A stretch of DNA of 64,000 nucleotides from Ptiloglossa arizonensis (GCF_051014685.1 NC_135048.1:29969043-30033042); one strand, 5' to 3'; positions 45,205 to 57,179 are shown, numbered from the stretch's first letter. Notes: generated by a model from the sequence alone, not told the origin. Translations and numbers: made by a program.

Positions 45205-45614
45205 TTTGTACTCGACAACGGGTTTCTTATCGGGCGATTCGGGAAGTTTCTTTGGGATAGCCGGGCGGAAGTTTGTTTCGCTATTTGCCGCGTCGCGTCG
45301 CGCGCCGCCTCGAACAGTGGTCAGAGAGGGAGGTGGGGGTGGGGGAGGAGGAAATTATTTGGAAGTTGGCTCGATATCGGAATCGGGTGTTCGGTGTGGA
45401 GGCCTGCACGAGCTTTTTAGCGAGAAGTGGGGGTAACTACTCGAGAAGTTCGATCGGCGAATCTCGGACGGTGTAACTTATCCTGTGAGTAGAATGGTCG
45501 GGTAACGAGCGGACGTTCGAGGGATTTCTTGCGACGGAATTTTATGCCCGCGACGATCGTCGAGTGGCGGGAACGATACTGAGAACGTGGGGGGGGGGGG
45601 GGAAGGAGAGACCA

Positions 45615-46480
45615 CGCGCCCGAATGCGAGTGATTTTTGAAACCGATGTACTGTGCGCGAATCGGATGATGGCAGACGGATGTCTGATTGTGAATTAACT
45701 TACCGTTGGTGGGTATTTTTAGTAGGTAGGGTACTTATTTGTTACAGAAGTTATGTGGCCAGGGAAAGCATGCGCTGAAAATGAGCGATTTTTGAAATCG
45801 ATGTACTGTGCGCGAATCGGATGATGGCAGGGGGATGTCTGATTGTGAATTAACGTTTGTGGAAATTTTTAGTAGGTAGCATATTATTTGTTGAGGAAGT
45901 CAAGTGGCGAAACTGGTCTACTGTGCGCGAATCGATTGATGGCAGACGGAAGTCTAATCTTGAATTAACTTATCGTTGATGGGTATTTTTAGTAGGTAGC
46001 GTACTATTTGTCAAAATCAAGTGGCAAGGGAGAACACGCGTTGAAAACGAGCAATTGTCGAAACCGATGTACTGTGTCCGAATCGATTGATGGCAGACGA
46101 AAGTCTAATTGTGAACTACCGTTTGTAGAAATTTTTAGTAGATAGCGTACTATTTGTTAAAAAAACTCAAGCAGCGAGGGAGGACACGCGCTGAAAGCGA
46201 GCGACTTTTGAAACAGATGTACTGTGCGTGAATCGATTGATGGCACACGGAAGTCCAATTCTGAATTAACTTACTGTTGGTGGGTCTTTTTGGTAGGTAG
46301 TGTACTATTGTTAAAGAAGTCAAGTAGCAAGAGAGAACATGCGCTGAAAACGAGCAACTGTCGAAACCGATGTACTGTGCCCGAATCGATTGATGGCAGA
46401 CAGAAGTCTAATTGTGAACTACCGTTTGTAGAAATTCCTATTTATCGAAGAACTCAAGCGTACTATTCGAATATCGAAAG
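45615..46480. repeat. Tandem array, unit about 152 bp
   Basis: GATGTACTGTGCGCGAATCG and variants recur with ATGTAC at 45646, 45801, 45917 (diverged), 46067, 46217 and 46370 (spacings 155, 116, 150, 150, 153). Units continue TGATGGCAGACGGAAGTCTAA, GTGAATTAACTTACCGTTGG, TTTTTAGTAGGTAG and GAACACGCGCTGAAAACGAGC. Six copies; the third is shortened. Confidence 0.94.
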
Positions 46481-47714
46481 TTACCGCTACAAACTGCACG
46501 AGAGAGAACTGTACAGGCCCAATGTCCACCAATAATCTCCATATTTAAACCCTAAAAAATATGCAAAATTACAAATATGGTGTACTTGTTGCAGAAAAAT
46601 ATTCTTCGTGTATATTTACGAAATGGGAGATACTTTTGGTGAGTAGAGGTTAAAGAGGTCGCGTCTATTAGTGTTATTTAGTAATCTGATGGGGATAGAC
46701 GAATCGAGGGACCTCTCTTGCCCCAGTGTTGTCCCGCGTGCCATTAAACGATGCACGCACAGTACATACGCTGGGGTTACGCTGAAACGAGATACTCGGA
46801 GGGAATTATTATCGCGGTGGCTGCAATGTCCAAAGTTCGTGCTCAGGCTCGGTGTTTTGTTCGAAGAGTTGTGGCGGCAACACCCAACGCTTCGCCGCCA
46901 GAAGGCTTTCCATCAGTCCTCACCCACCCCGGATCCCGAGTTGATCGCTACTCGGTGACTAATTTTATTTTTTACCCGTGGACCGAGTTTATCAGCGGAC
47001 CTACCAGCGCTTAAGTTTGCCCAGTTCGGGACCCTGGAGATTCTTTTTTTTCGTTGTTGCTAGGGAACCGTTGAACGTATAAATTTCAAACTTTGCGCGT
47101 GTAATTATTTGTCGGGAAAGTAACTAGAAATTGTGTAGATAATGTCGGAAGACAATAAATATCAATGTTGATCTTCAACAACCATTGTACAGCCAATGTT
47201 CTTCGAGCACGTTCGTTGTTAACATACAGGGAATGAAACGCGCGCGAACAAATACTATCCGAATTATTTATATCGTGCGCTTCGTTGCCAGTCCGTATTT
47301 CCACGACTATTTTCCGATGCTTTCTCCGCATTACGAATGTTAATGCAGAAACAAGAATTTATAATTCATAACTTTTCCCGTCACCGTTTACAGAACATTT
47401 GAATTGTTCATGTACTGAATATTCCACACATTTCAATGCATTGTAATGTACGCTATGTATTATGCATAATTTAATCGGTTTTGTAGGTTTTATTCTACGT
47501 ATTCTGGTGTAATAGTAACTATGCGCGATATATTTGCGCGTGTCTTACTCGGGTAGAATGTGTAAAATATATAAAACGATATATGTATCGGAATTCGTTT
47601 GTCAAATTTTTCTTTCAAAATGCAACGATACGTAATTACTAAGTAATAGTTTAATCCTTGAGAAGATGATCCATTCGAAACTTTTCACATAAGAATAATC
47701 TACAATCAATAGTG
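46481..47714. other. Unannotated spacer containing a dispersed-repeat core
   Basis: Apart from the 34-bp dispersed core at 46731-46764, no gene or array is supported. AT-rich from 47080 on. Confidence 0.55.
46731..46764 (+). repeat. Dispersed 34-bp core, inverted copy of 8669-8702
   Basis: It reads GTCCCGCGTGCCATTAAAC followed by GATGCACGCACAGTA and matches the reverse complement of 8669-8702 at 30 of 34 positions. Confidence 0.65.
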
Positions 47715-48910
47715 TTATAAATGAAAGCCTTGGACTCCATGAGAATTACGCAGGAATTTTATACCTGAGCAGTAGGTGACTCTAGAACGAGTAGAACCCG
47801 CTATAATTCCATCTGCAATCTTCTCGTGCGCGTACACTATAAAAATGAAAATATAACGCGAGACTGAACGCGGTGGGATAGAATTGAGTGGAAAAAACAA
47901 CATTCGATCATTAACACGTTCGTAGAACTCCATCTGCAATCTTCTTACCTGCGTATGCTATAAATCGAGAATATAACGCGAGACTCCGATCGTAATGAGA
48001 CATAATTGGGTGTAAAAAAAATGACACTCGATCATTCATACATTTGTGGAACTTCATCTGCAATCTTCTCATCTGCGTATGCTATAAACCGAAAATATAA
48101 TGGGAGACTTCGATCACAGGGGGACATAAATAGTTGGAAAAAAATGATGGTCATTCCTCGATTATTGATATGTCCATGGAACACTAACTGCAATCTTCTC
48201 GCTTACGTACACTATAAACATGAGAATATAACGCGAAACTTCGATCGCTGTAGGACATAATTGGCCGACAAAAACGACACTCGGTCATTGGTATGTCCGT
48301 GGAACACCATCTGCAATCTTTTCACTTGCGTACACTATAAAAACGAGAATTCAACGTGAAACTGATCACGGTTGGATATAATTGCTTGGAAAAGAATAAC
48401 ACTCGGTCATTGATACATTTGTGGAACACCATCTGTAATCTTCTCGCCCGCGTATAATATAAATCGAGAATATAACGCGAGAGTTTGATCGTGGTGGAAC
48501 ATAATTGGGTGGAGAAAAATGACAGCCGTTTTCACGTTTGTGGAACTTCATCTGCAATCTTTTCATCCACGTACACTATAAAAACGAGAATACAACGCGA
48601 GAGTTTGATCGCGGTGGGACATAATTTTGTGGAGAAAAATGATAGTCGTTTTCACGTTTGTGGAACTTCATCTGCAATCTTTTCGCCCGCGTATGCTACA
48701 AATTGAGAATACAACGCGAGAGTTTGATCGCGGTGGGACATAATTGAGTGAAAAAAAATGACACTCGGTCATTGATATGTCCGTGAAACACCATCTGCAA
48801 TCTTCTCGCCCGCGTACACTATAAAAACGAGAATACAACGCGAGACTTCGATCGCGTTGTTGCATAATTGGGCGGCAAAAACGACACTTGTCCGTTGACA
48901 CGTTCGCGGG
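47715..48910. repeat. Tandem array, unit about 122 bp, nine copies
   Basis: ATCTGCAATCTTCTC recurs at 47811, 47932, 48056, 48186 (AACTGCAATC), 48309, 48431, 48550, 48670 and 48793 (spacings 119-130). Units run CGCGTACACTATAAAAACGAG, AATATAACGCGAGACT, TCGATCGCGGTGGGACATAA, TTGGGTGGAAAAAAATGAC and ACTCGGTCATTGATA. The 66-84 codon frames on both strands come from these units. Confidence 0.95.
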
Positions 48911-49864
48911 GCAGATTGTTAACCGTCGCGTCGAAACGCGTCATTTCGATCGAGCGTAACGCGAGACGAGCATCCAAACATCGCGTAATGATCACATATT
49001 TAACTAACGGGCGGACAATGTTCGAAAACGGGCCGGCGAGCGGACACGTGGCCCTACTCTATTCGACATTTTCTACTATTAAATGTCACTTGTATAAATT
49101 ACATCTGCCCGCGCGGCATCCGTTTCGCGACAACGGTATCGATTATTTTATAATATTCTGTACGCGCGGCTGCCGGGAGGCGTGCGCTTGTAACTTCAAA
49201 CTCCGTTACCGGCCGCGTCGCCGGTGATTAATGTAATTATAAATAAAACCCGGAATCGTGAGCTCGCGCGTCCTCCGTGGTGATGTTTGTTTGTTTATTT
49301 GCCCCCGGAATTTATTTATTCGATGGTCGGGGCGAAAGTTGCGCCGCGCCTCGCGCCGGGACGAAATATCTCTCTCTCTGGAGGTTTTCACGGGAAATTT
49401 AGGGGATTTTCAACGCGATCGAGTTCGTTCATAATTTCTAAACAAAAAATCACGGGACACTTCGACGCGGAGTTTGAAAATATATTAGCCTCGTTACACT
49501 GACCGTGATTCGTTGAATCGAACGAAAGTATTTCCGCGAAATGTGTCGATGAGTTTTGTAACTCGATTACAAAAGTTCGGATAAACAATGATTATGAAAT
49601 TTGATTTAATTTGACGCTTTTGCCTCGCGATGATCGATGGTTCCGATTAATTTTTCATGTCCGCCTTGTTTGAGAAATGTGTACTCCAAACGAAAGAAAT
49701 TAAACGTAGGTGTATAGGTAGAGTTAATAGTCTTTTTGCATAAAAATTTCCAAATTCTATCTACGTGATATCTCATCTCCGCTTGTTATGTTTTAACAAA
49801 TTCCATTATTTCGACCGTTAATTTGGTCTATCGCATTGATTATCGATCATTAAATCGTCATATT
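48911..49864. other. Unannotated spacer, no gene seen
   Basis: CpG-rich to 49500, AT-rich after. The 119-codon plus frame at 48868-49227 begins inside the array and has no known domain. Confidence 0.5.
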
Positions 49865-50510
49865 GTATTTAGTAATATTATTAAAAGCAATATTCAGATA
49901 TGTATCTCTCGTTCACCGTTTAAATCGAGTGTATTCCAAATAGTTCCAGGAACCACTGTTTATCATTCAATTTCGTCCGAAGAAAATCAACTATTCTACT
50001 CTCATATTCTATTGATTAATACTGTTAAAAGCAATACTCAGCTATACTTCTTCCTTTCACAATTTAAACACACCTTATCTCCAGGACCCACTGTTTATCC
50101 TCCAGTTTCATCTAGATAAAATCGACTACTATATTCTCATAATCTATTTATTAACACTGTTAAAAGCAACACTCAGCTATATTTCTTCCTTTCACAATTT
50201 AAACACACCTTATCTCCAGGACCCACTGTTTATCCTCCAGTTTCATCTAGATAAAATCGACTACTATATTCTCATAATCTATTTATTAACACTGTTAAAA
50301 GCAACACTCAGCTATATTCTTTCCTTTCACAATTTAACCATACCTCATCTCCAGGACCCACTGTTTATCCTCCAGTTTCATCTAGATAAAATCGACTACT
50401 ATATTCTCATAATCAATTTATTAACACCAATAAAAGCAACACTCAGCCATATATTTTCCTTCCACAATTTAAACCCACCTTATCTCAAACAGTTCCAGTA
50501 CTCACGGTTT
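49865..50510. repeat. Tandem array, unit 135 bp, near-identical central copies
   Basis: GTTAAAAGCAACACTCAGC recurs with TTAAAAG at 49881, 50025, 50160, 50295 and (diverged) 50430 (spacings 144, 135, 135, 135). Units continue TTTCACAATTTAAACACACC, TTATCTCCAGGACCCACTG, TTTATCCTCCAGTTTCATC and TAGATAAAATCGACTACTA. Units 2-4 are almost identical; the ends are diverged, as expected if unequal exchange homogenises the centre. Confidence 0.95.
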
Positions 50511-50765
50511 ATCGTACCCTGCTCGTAAGTTTCCAAGGGAAAATTTCCCCGCAGAACTTTCGGTCGAGAAATCCATCGACTCTACCGGGTTGTCCTCGAG
50601 GACGAAAGAAGCGGGCAGAATTTCCGAGCAGTCTGACGGATCGGTTTCTATAAAATTACCCATCGGGGACAGCCTCGCGTCCGCTTCGTCGACTCGTCCT
50701 AATCACCTTACGAACTTTTCGCAAGCTGCGGAGAGAGAAAACGGGGTGTAGGGGTGTAAGGGTCG

Positions 50766-50817
50766 GGTGGTGGTGGTGGTGGTGGCGGTGGTGGTGGCGG
50801 TGGTGGTGATGGTGGTG
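50766..50817. repeat. (GGT)n microsatellite
   Basis: About 17 GGT-type triplets with GGC and GAT interruptions. The minus strand reads as a histidine run inside a 74-codon frame (50656-50880), which is a repeat artefact in the absence of other coding signal. Confidence 0.93.
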
Positions 50818-51098
50818 TCGAAGAAAGCGAGACGAGGTTCTCCCGTGTTCCGTCGTGTTTCTGTGAGCCCCGGTGTTCATCGAGCATTTTTCAGGTTGAA
50901 ATTCGATGTACGTCGAGGACGCTGAAAGGACCGGTGCTAGACGGGGAACTCCTTAGCGCTTTAGCAGCTTTACACGCTCCGCGGAGTTCGAGGAGCGGCG
51001 AAATATGCGGCTCTTCGCGGAACCGAGAAATTGAATTTGCAAACTTCTGCGTAGCCGAGCGACACAAGCCCGCGGGGTTCGGGAGGGGGATGGGACAG

Positions 51099-51126
51099 TC
51101 GTTCGCTCGTTCGTTCGTTCGTTCGC
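51099..51126. repeat. (TCGT)n microsatellite
   Basis: Seven TCGT/TCGC-type tetramers in a row. Confidence 0.9.
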
Positions 51127-51424
51127 GCGAGCACCGCCGCGATTTTCCACGGTCCTCTGCGCGAGTTTTCGTACGAGTGTACCTCGCGAACGGAAAAACC
51201 TCGAGGAACCGCCTCGTGGATGTAAATAACGAACAAGAACAGTCTCCGATGAAGAGACATGATGTTGTTGACCCTTTCACTGCGATTGGTACTCTTTGGT
51301 GAATCGAGCGGTCAATCGCGTGCGTTGAACGCCTATAGGCGTTCGATTCCTGTGTAATTTGATACGTAGGAAAGTTTCACGCACAGAGGGTACGTTTCGA
51401 ACGAAATGCTTCGTTGTTGCAGTA

Positions 51425-51790
51425 TCGCTTGCGCGAAGCTATGGATCGGATATATCGCGTCACAATGTTGCTTGGGTGACCCTTTGGACAAAATGTATCG
51501 CGTCACAACGTCGCTGTGCGACACCACGGACGAGAGATCGCGCGTTATAATTTCTATTACGCGAGCCTAGAGAGGAGGTATCACGCGTCACAATGACGCT
51601 TACGGGACACTATGAACGAGATAGCTCGCGTCACAATGACGCTCTTGGGACAGTGTCGACGAGAGATCTCGTTTCACAATGTCACTCACGCTACGCGAAG
51701 GACAACAGATCTCGCGTCATAATTTCTATTATGCGACAGTATCGCTCGCGCGACGAGACATCTCGCTACCATGATCTACCTTATGCCACG
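51425..51790. repeat. Tandem array, unit about 43 bp
   Basis: CTCGCGTCACAATGACGCT and variants recur with GTCACA/GTTATA/GTCATA at 51459, 51502, 51544, 51587, 51630, 51671 and 51716 (spacings 41-45), with a final diverged copy near 51763. Two units carry GTTATAATTTCTATTA-type replacements. Eight copies. Confidence 0.88.
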
Positions 51791-53910
51791 CTACGCACGT
51801 GATACATTGTGTGTTCGATACCGAAGGACACCGAAGTAAAATTCCATTTGGAAGATGTTTTATAGTTGGTGGAAGTGGAATCGAAAATTATAAACAATAC
51901 CTGTAACAACGCTTACAATATGTTATGGAACACTAGACGATAACTGTCACGAACTGCTCCATTTACGGTTGAACTACCCTAAGAGTAAACTGTTCGAGGA
52001 AAAAGCAACGCAATAAGAAACGATAGCAGTATCTCACCGTTAAGCGATAGCTATAGAATCCCACCACTTGGGCTACAATCTGCCAACACGTTAAGCCCCG
52101 AGTTAACGTGCTCCTATTAGACTAATTTGTACCAGAGATAGTGAACACACTTTACTGTTACCCTACCCTAAGACTCCTCATCCAGAAACAACGCTCGACA
52201 CTTTGTACAGCCCAATCGTAAATAATCGACACTTTGCACCCATTTTGTACGGCTCAATCAGTGTTTGTAGTTTCTTCAGGGACTTTAGAATTTGTAAGAA
52301 GATCCCAAATGCACTATCTATGAATACCCGTATCTCACTGGTAAGGGATAGCTTTAGAATCCCACTATTTGGGGTACAATCTGCCAACACGTTAAGCTCT
52401 GACTTGATATGGTCCTATTACACTAATTTGTACCAGAGATAGTGTATATGCTCCACAGACTACTACTCTACCTTAAAACTCCTGGTTCAGAAACAGCGCT
52501 CAATATTATGTACAGCCTAATCGTACATAATCGACACTTTGCACCCATTTGTCTTCAGGGATTTTAGAGTTGATAAGAAGACCAGAAATACACTATCTAT
52601 GAATAGCAGTATCTCACTGGTAAGGGATAGCTTTAGAATCCCACTATTTGGGGTACAATCTGCCAATACCTTAAGCTTCGACTTGACATGGTTTTATTAC
52701 ACTAATTTGTACCAGAGTGTATATGCTCCACAGACTACTACCCTACCCTAAAATTTCTTATCTAAAAACAACACTAGACACTTTCTACAGCCCAATTGTG
52801 CATAATCGACACTTTGCACCCAATTCATATGGCCCAATCAGTATTTGTAATCTCTACCATCATCAGGAACTTTAGAGTTCGTAAGAAACTTAAAATACCC
52901 AACTACCTATAAATAGTAGTATCTCACTGATAAGGTATAGCTTTAGAATCCCATCATTTGGGGTACAATCTGCCAACACGTTAAGCTGCGACTTAACATG
53001 ATCCTATTGCACTAACCTTAGTGTATAGTATTATATAACTATACCATAGCTAGTGCACATACTCTACTCTCACCCTACCCTAGAACTCCTCGTTCAAAAA
53101 CAACGTTCGACATTTTGTACACCCCAATTCTACATAATCGACACTTTGCACCCATTTCGTACTGTCCAATCAGTATTTGTAATCTCTACCATCGTCAGAA
53201 ACTTTAGAACTTTAGAGTTCATAAGAAACTCGAAATACCCAACTACCTATGAATAGTAGTATCTCACTGATAAGGTATAGCTTTAGAATCCCATCATTTG
53301 GGGTACAATCTGCCAACACGTTAAGCTCCGACTCAACATGGTCCTATTGCACTAAACTTAGTGTATGGTATAACTGTACCCTAGCTAACTCTACTATCAC
53401 CCTACCCTAAAACTCCTCATTGAAAAACAACGCTCGACACTTCGTACACCCCAATTCTACACAATCGACACTTTGCACCCATTTTGTACTGTCCAATCAG
53501 TATTTGTAATCTCTACCATCGTCAGGAACTTTAGAACTTTAGAGTTCATAAGAAACTCGAAATACCCAACTACCTATGAATAGTAGTATCGTACTGGTAA
53601 GGGATAGCTTCAGAATCCCACCATTTGGGGTACAATCTACCAACACCTTAAGCTCCGACTCAACATGGTCCTATTACACTAACCTTAGTGTATGGTATAA
53701 CTATACCCTAGCTAACTCTACTATCACCCTACCCTAAAACTCCTCATTGAAAAACAACGCTCGACACTTCGTACACCCCAATTCTACACAATCGATGTGT
53801 ACACAATCGACACTTTGCACCCATTTCGTACTGTCCAATCCGTGTTCGTAGCTTCTACAATCTTCAGGGACTTTAGAGTTCGTAAGAAGACCCGAAATAC
53901 CCCAACTGCC
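51791..53910. repeat. Long-unit tandem array, about 280-340 bp
   Basis: From about 52000, TTTAGAATCCCACYATTTGG recurs with TAGAATC at 52054, 52355, 52634, 52944, 53284 and (as CAGAATC) 53610, spacings 301, 279, 310, 340 and 326. Units include GGTACAATCTGCCAACACG, TTAAGCTCCGACT, GGTCCTATTACACTAA, CTACCCTAAAACTCCTCATT, AACAACGCTCGACACTTTG and AATCGACACTTTGCACCCAT. Length changes come from inserted blocks such as AACTTTAGAACTTTAGAG and a doubled ACACAATCGA. About six copies; 51791-52000 is transitional sequence. Confidence 0.93.
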
Positions 53911-54559
53911 TATGAATAGGAGCGGATGGAGCCGAAGTCGAGAGGCAAAGAAAACTCGAGCGATGTAACGACGGGCGAGAAATTGAATTTACATAGCTGG
54001 TCCGACGGATTTAGGGGAAATCCGGGCCACTCGAACGAAACGAAAGGGAAAAAACTCGGATAGAGGCGGTGGGTGGGGAGAGAGATTGAAGGTGGGGGTT
54101 GGGTGGGGGGAGGCATGAAAATCCGGCGGCTGGCAGTCGATCGAACGACCAGGAGAAAGGGAATCGCCGGTTTTCGTATTTCGTGCCGTATGGGCAGCCC
54201 GACTAAGTTTTAAGGGATTGAAAACAGACGCGGGGCGAATAGATAAACGCACGTTGCGCCGTGCCGGGGGGAATCCGTGGATTTCATCGACATTCCGTGG
54301 GAGCGCGACCGCTCAAGAGATCAGGAACGTGCGAGGCCGATCCCATTCTGTCGAGGTGTCTGAGGTCTCCCGACCAGCAATTGCATCGAGTAAACTGACG
54401 CGTATCGAGGAGATTTCATTTCGCCTCGAGAGCGATTCGCCTCCTTTCCTTTTTGTCTTCCTCCATCCGTGGTTGTGTATCGGTCGATGGTCGCGTTCTG
54501 TGTTAGGCGTACGATCGTTTTCGCGACGCTCGATCCGAGATCGAAAATCGATGGTACGC
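53911..54559. other. Unannotated CpG-rich spacer
   Basis: No gene supported. Starts at the sharp right edge of the long-unit array and contains a G-run cluster at 54071-54110. Confidence 0.5.
54071..54110 (+). other. Potential G-quadruplex
   Basis: Runs at 54071-54073, 54075-54078, 54094-54098, 54101-54103 and 54105-54110. Confidence 0.6.
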
Positions 54560-55150
54560 TCGATAGGCACCGATCGTTCATTAAAAATTTGCGAGGATGT
54601 AAAAATAAAAATTCCGTACGTTGAATGGTTATTTTATTTTTTTATCGCGGTGGTATCTTTTGTAAAGTGCTGTGGATTTTTGTATTGTTTTTTATTGAGG
54701 TTTTTTATCGAGTCGATGGGAATAGTGATCGATACTGTAAACTCGAAGTGACCTTGGACGATCACGAAATATTTCAACGCTTCTCGAAATTATTTATCGC
54801 AGTCGTAGCATTGCGAAACGTCAATGGTTCGCTCGCCATTCTTGATAAAAATACGAGGATGTAAAAATGAAATTCTGTGTATCGTATAATTATTTTTTTA
54901 TTACAGTGACGTTTTTCTGGAGTGTCGAGTATGTGGACCATGTGTAGCTCGATTTGTACAAAGGGCCATTCTTGTGTTTTTTATTACAGTTTATTGCAGT
55001 TGATGGAAATAGGATCGATACTGAAAGCTTCAAGTGACCTTCGACTGAGAAATTTAGATTTAATTAGCACGCAAATATTTCACCGAATGGTTTCCAAAAT
55101 TATTTATCACAGTCATACATATGATTATATACTGTTGTTAGTAGGAGGTT
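54560..55150. repeat. Tandem duplication, unit about 262 bp
   Basis: GAGGATGTAAAAAT begins at 54593 and 54855 and is followed in both by a TTATTTTTTTAT block, TTTTTATTGAGG or TTTTTATTACAG, GATGGRAATAG, GATCGATACTG, AGTGACCTT and ATTTATCRCAGTC. Two diverged copies. Confidence 0.85.
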
Positions 55151-55373
55151 ATCTGTAAATATACGTAAACACGATTATCAATTATGAACGTGTACATTCG
55201 GTACTGCACGGATTTCGTGAAAAGAATATTCATAATGAGGTACAAATTGGGAACATCTAAAAAACATGAACAAATTCATGAGTGTCCAAGCTTTTCTTTA
55301 AAAGTCATAACAGTGCGTAGAAGTACACGAATCGAAGGTAAAATTAATTTCGAAGAATGTCAGTGCATACATA
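55151..55373. other. Short spacer before the transposon copy
   Basis: AT-rich, no feature seen. Ends at the TA (55372-55373) that flanks the element. Confidence 0.5.
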
Positions 55374-56330
55374 CAGAGTGTCTCAATCATGATCGGTCGA
55401 TTTACTTTTTGAATAGAACTCAAACGGTTAGACTAATCGTGATATTTTTTTTTTATTTGAAAGTACAAACTTGGGAGATAATAATGCGACAATTTTGTTT
55501 ATTCACATAACCATCGAGGTGAAAATGCGCCTCGTCGCCTTTTATCGAAACAGTGATTACAAATTTCCCGAATCGTTAGCATTAAAGATCACAATTTTTC
55601 GTAATACACCTGAATAATTCATACACATTCTTTCACTGTATACTTTTCCAAGATTAATCTCCCATCTATCTAGACAACATGTGTCAAATTTCAGCTTAAT
55701 TTGCTTGACATTTTAAAAATAGCGCGAAATTCAAATCGACCGGTGATAATTGGGACACCCCGCTTATAACGTCACGCAGGATTGATTCAAAGTCAAAGAT
55801 TCCCCATAAAACGGTACACGAAAGATCAGGAAAAGAACTTTTCCGAGTCTGATACAATATTTTCATCATCTACTTCCCCACGATTAATTTCCCATCTACC
55901 TAGATAACATATGTCAATTTTCAGCTCAATCTATTCAACGTTTCAAAAGTAGGACAAAATTCAAATCGACCGGTGATAATTGGGACACCCCGCTTATAAC
56001 GCCACACAGGATTGATTCAAAATCAAACATTCCTCATAAAACAATAGGAAAACAATTTTTTCGAGTATCGTACAATATTTTCATCGTGTACTTTCTCACG
56101 ATTAATTTCCCATCTATCTAGACAACATATATCAAATTTCAGCTTAATCTATTCGACATTTCAAAAATAGCGCAAAATTCAAATCGACCGGTGATAATTG
56201 GGACACCCCGCTTATAACGCCACACATAATTAATTCAAAGTCAAAGATTCCCCACAAAACGGTACACGAAAGATCACGGAAAAGAAACTCTCTCGCCTAC
56301 ATACAATATTCCCATCGCCTCGGCCAATTT
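55374..56330 (-). mobile_element. Mariner-like element, copy 2, further deleted
   Basis: The left end reads CAGAGTGTCTCAATCATG, preceded by TA. The first 110 bp match the left end of copy 1 (GGTCGATTTACTTTTTGA, AAAGTACAAACTTGGGAG). Sequence matching copy 1 positions of about 31033-31381 is missing, so the left end joins straight to GACAATTTTGTTTATTCAC. The right part holds the same 230-bp tandem repeat, with CCGGTGATAATTGGGACACC at 55740, 55970 and 56188 (spacings 230 and 218). Homology fades near 56330 without a clean terminal repeat, so the right boundary is uncertain. Confidence 0.82.
55490..55652 (-). pseudogene. Transposase remnants of mariner-like copy 2
   Basis: The minus strand reads EKYTVKECV-stop-IIQVYYEKL-stop near 55600-55652, then GDEAHFHLDGYVNKQNCR near 55491-55545. 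The junction after YYEKL is the same as in copy 1, so both copies descend from one already deleted element. The C-terminal DFFLWG region present in copy 1 is absent. Confidence 0.8.
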
Positions 56331-57179
56331 CCGCGAACACACGGGGACAAAGTAAAAATTGGTCCGCGACCGAAAACCGAGTACCGGTTTCTGGAATTGA
56401 AGACCGTGGCGGATAACTCGCACGCAAATCGTCCGACGTGGAAAGCTACTCGCCGGTGGGTCCGGTAGGGGTATCTAGCTACGGTGCGTTGGAAGCGGAG
56501 AATAACAACAGCCGGCACGGCGGTACGAGTGCGTTTTCGTCCGGTTGGAACGATGTCGTACGACGTACGACATTATTTTGAGCCGGTGTGTCAGCGCGGC
56601 TACTCGTGAGAGAGCCGCGAGCCCGCTCTCGGTCGGGCTCCTTTTGTTTTTCTACAGGCCGGCTCGCGATGTATTTGGTAGCCGATTCGACCATATAAAG
56701 CGACAAATGTCCTTTTACGGTCCGCATCGCCATCCAGGGACCGCGTGCCGGGAGAGTCCAGTTGGGGATCTTATGCCAGAACTTTCCTAGTAGCCAGACG
56801 TCGTTCTCCTGGCCACGGGCGTTTCATTAAAATCCTTAATGCGACCGCCGCTGCGGATCGCGACAGGACTCCGCGATCTTGATCTTTCTACCTCCCTCCC
56901 TCCCCCCTCCCACCTCCCCACAAGCCCCTCGCACACCAGCGACGCTCTTCTCTCCCACACTGCGTCCTACGACTCCCACCAAACCGCCCTCTATAATCTC
57001 TTTATCCGAGTTTCCGATGGAATACCTCGCGAGCGAGTCGCCGATCGATCGAGCCGCGGTGTTTGCTCGTTTCCTTTGTTCTTGGCACGCGGGAACACCG
57101 TGTTCGAATCGGTACGCGCGCTGGCGAAACGATTTTTCGAGGTCCCGTGCGGGGCGTGTCTCGCTAGTCGCGAGTTACT
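56331..57179. other. Unannotated CpG-rich spacer
   Basis: No gene supported; two 120-codon plus frames (56839-57241) overlap each other in different phases, as expected of CpG-rich DNA. Contains a C-run cluster. Confidence 0.5.
56894..56919 (-). other. Potential G-quadruplex (minus strand)
   Basis: Plus-strand C runs at 56894-56896, 56898-56900, 56902-56907, 56909-56911 and 56916-56919 have mostly 1-nt loops. Confidence 0.65.

Larger units (their letters stand above)
44236..45614. other. Unannotated CpG- and G-rich spacer
   Basis: Dense in G runs (listed separately), including a G13-14 run near 45590-45601. Frames such as 137 codons on minus (44805-45218) are proline/serine/arginine-rich readings of this composition. 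Confidence 0.55.
50511..51424. other. Unannotated CpG-rich spacer with two microsatellites
   Basis: No gene supported. Frames of 122 and 129 codons near 50891-51302 overlap in antisense. It holds the GGT and TTCG microsatellites. Confidence 0.55.

Noticed and set aside
50656..50880. Histidine-rich peptide on minus
   Set aside because: It is a translation of the GGT microsatellite with no other coding signal.
51470..51485. GGGTGACCC as another GGGTC-type palindrome
   Set aside because: The arms overlap without the 6-nt spacer that all nine accepted copies share.
57101..57130. GTTCGAATC as a possible tRNA B box
   Set aside because: No A box at the right distance and no cloverleaf stems.
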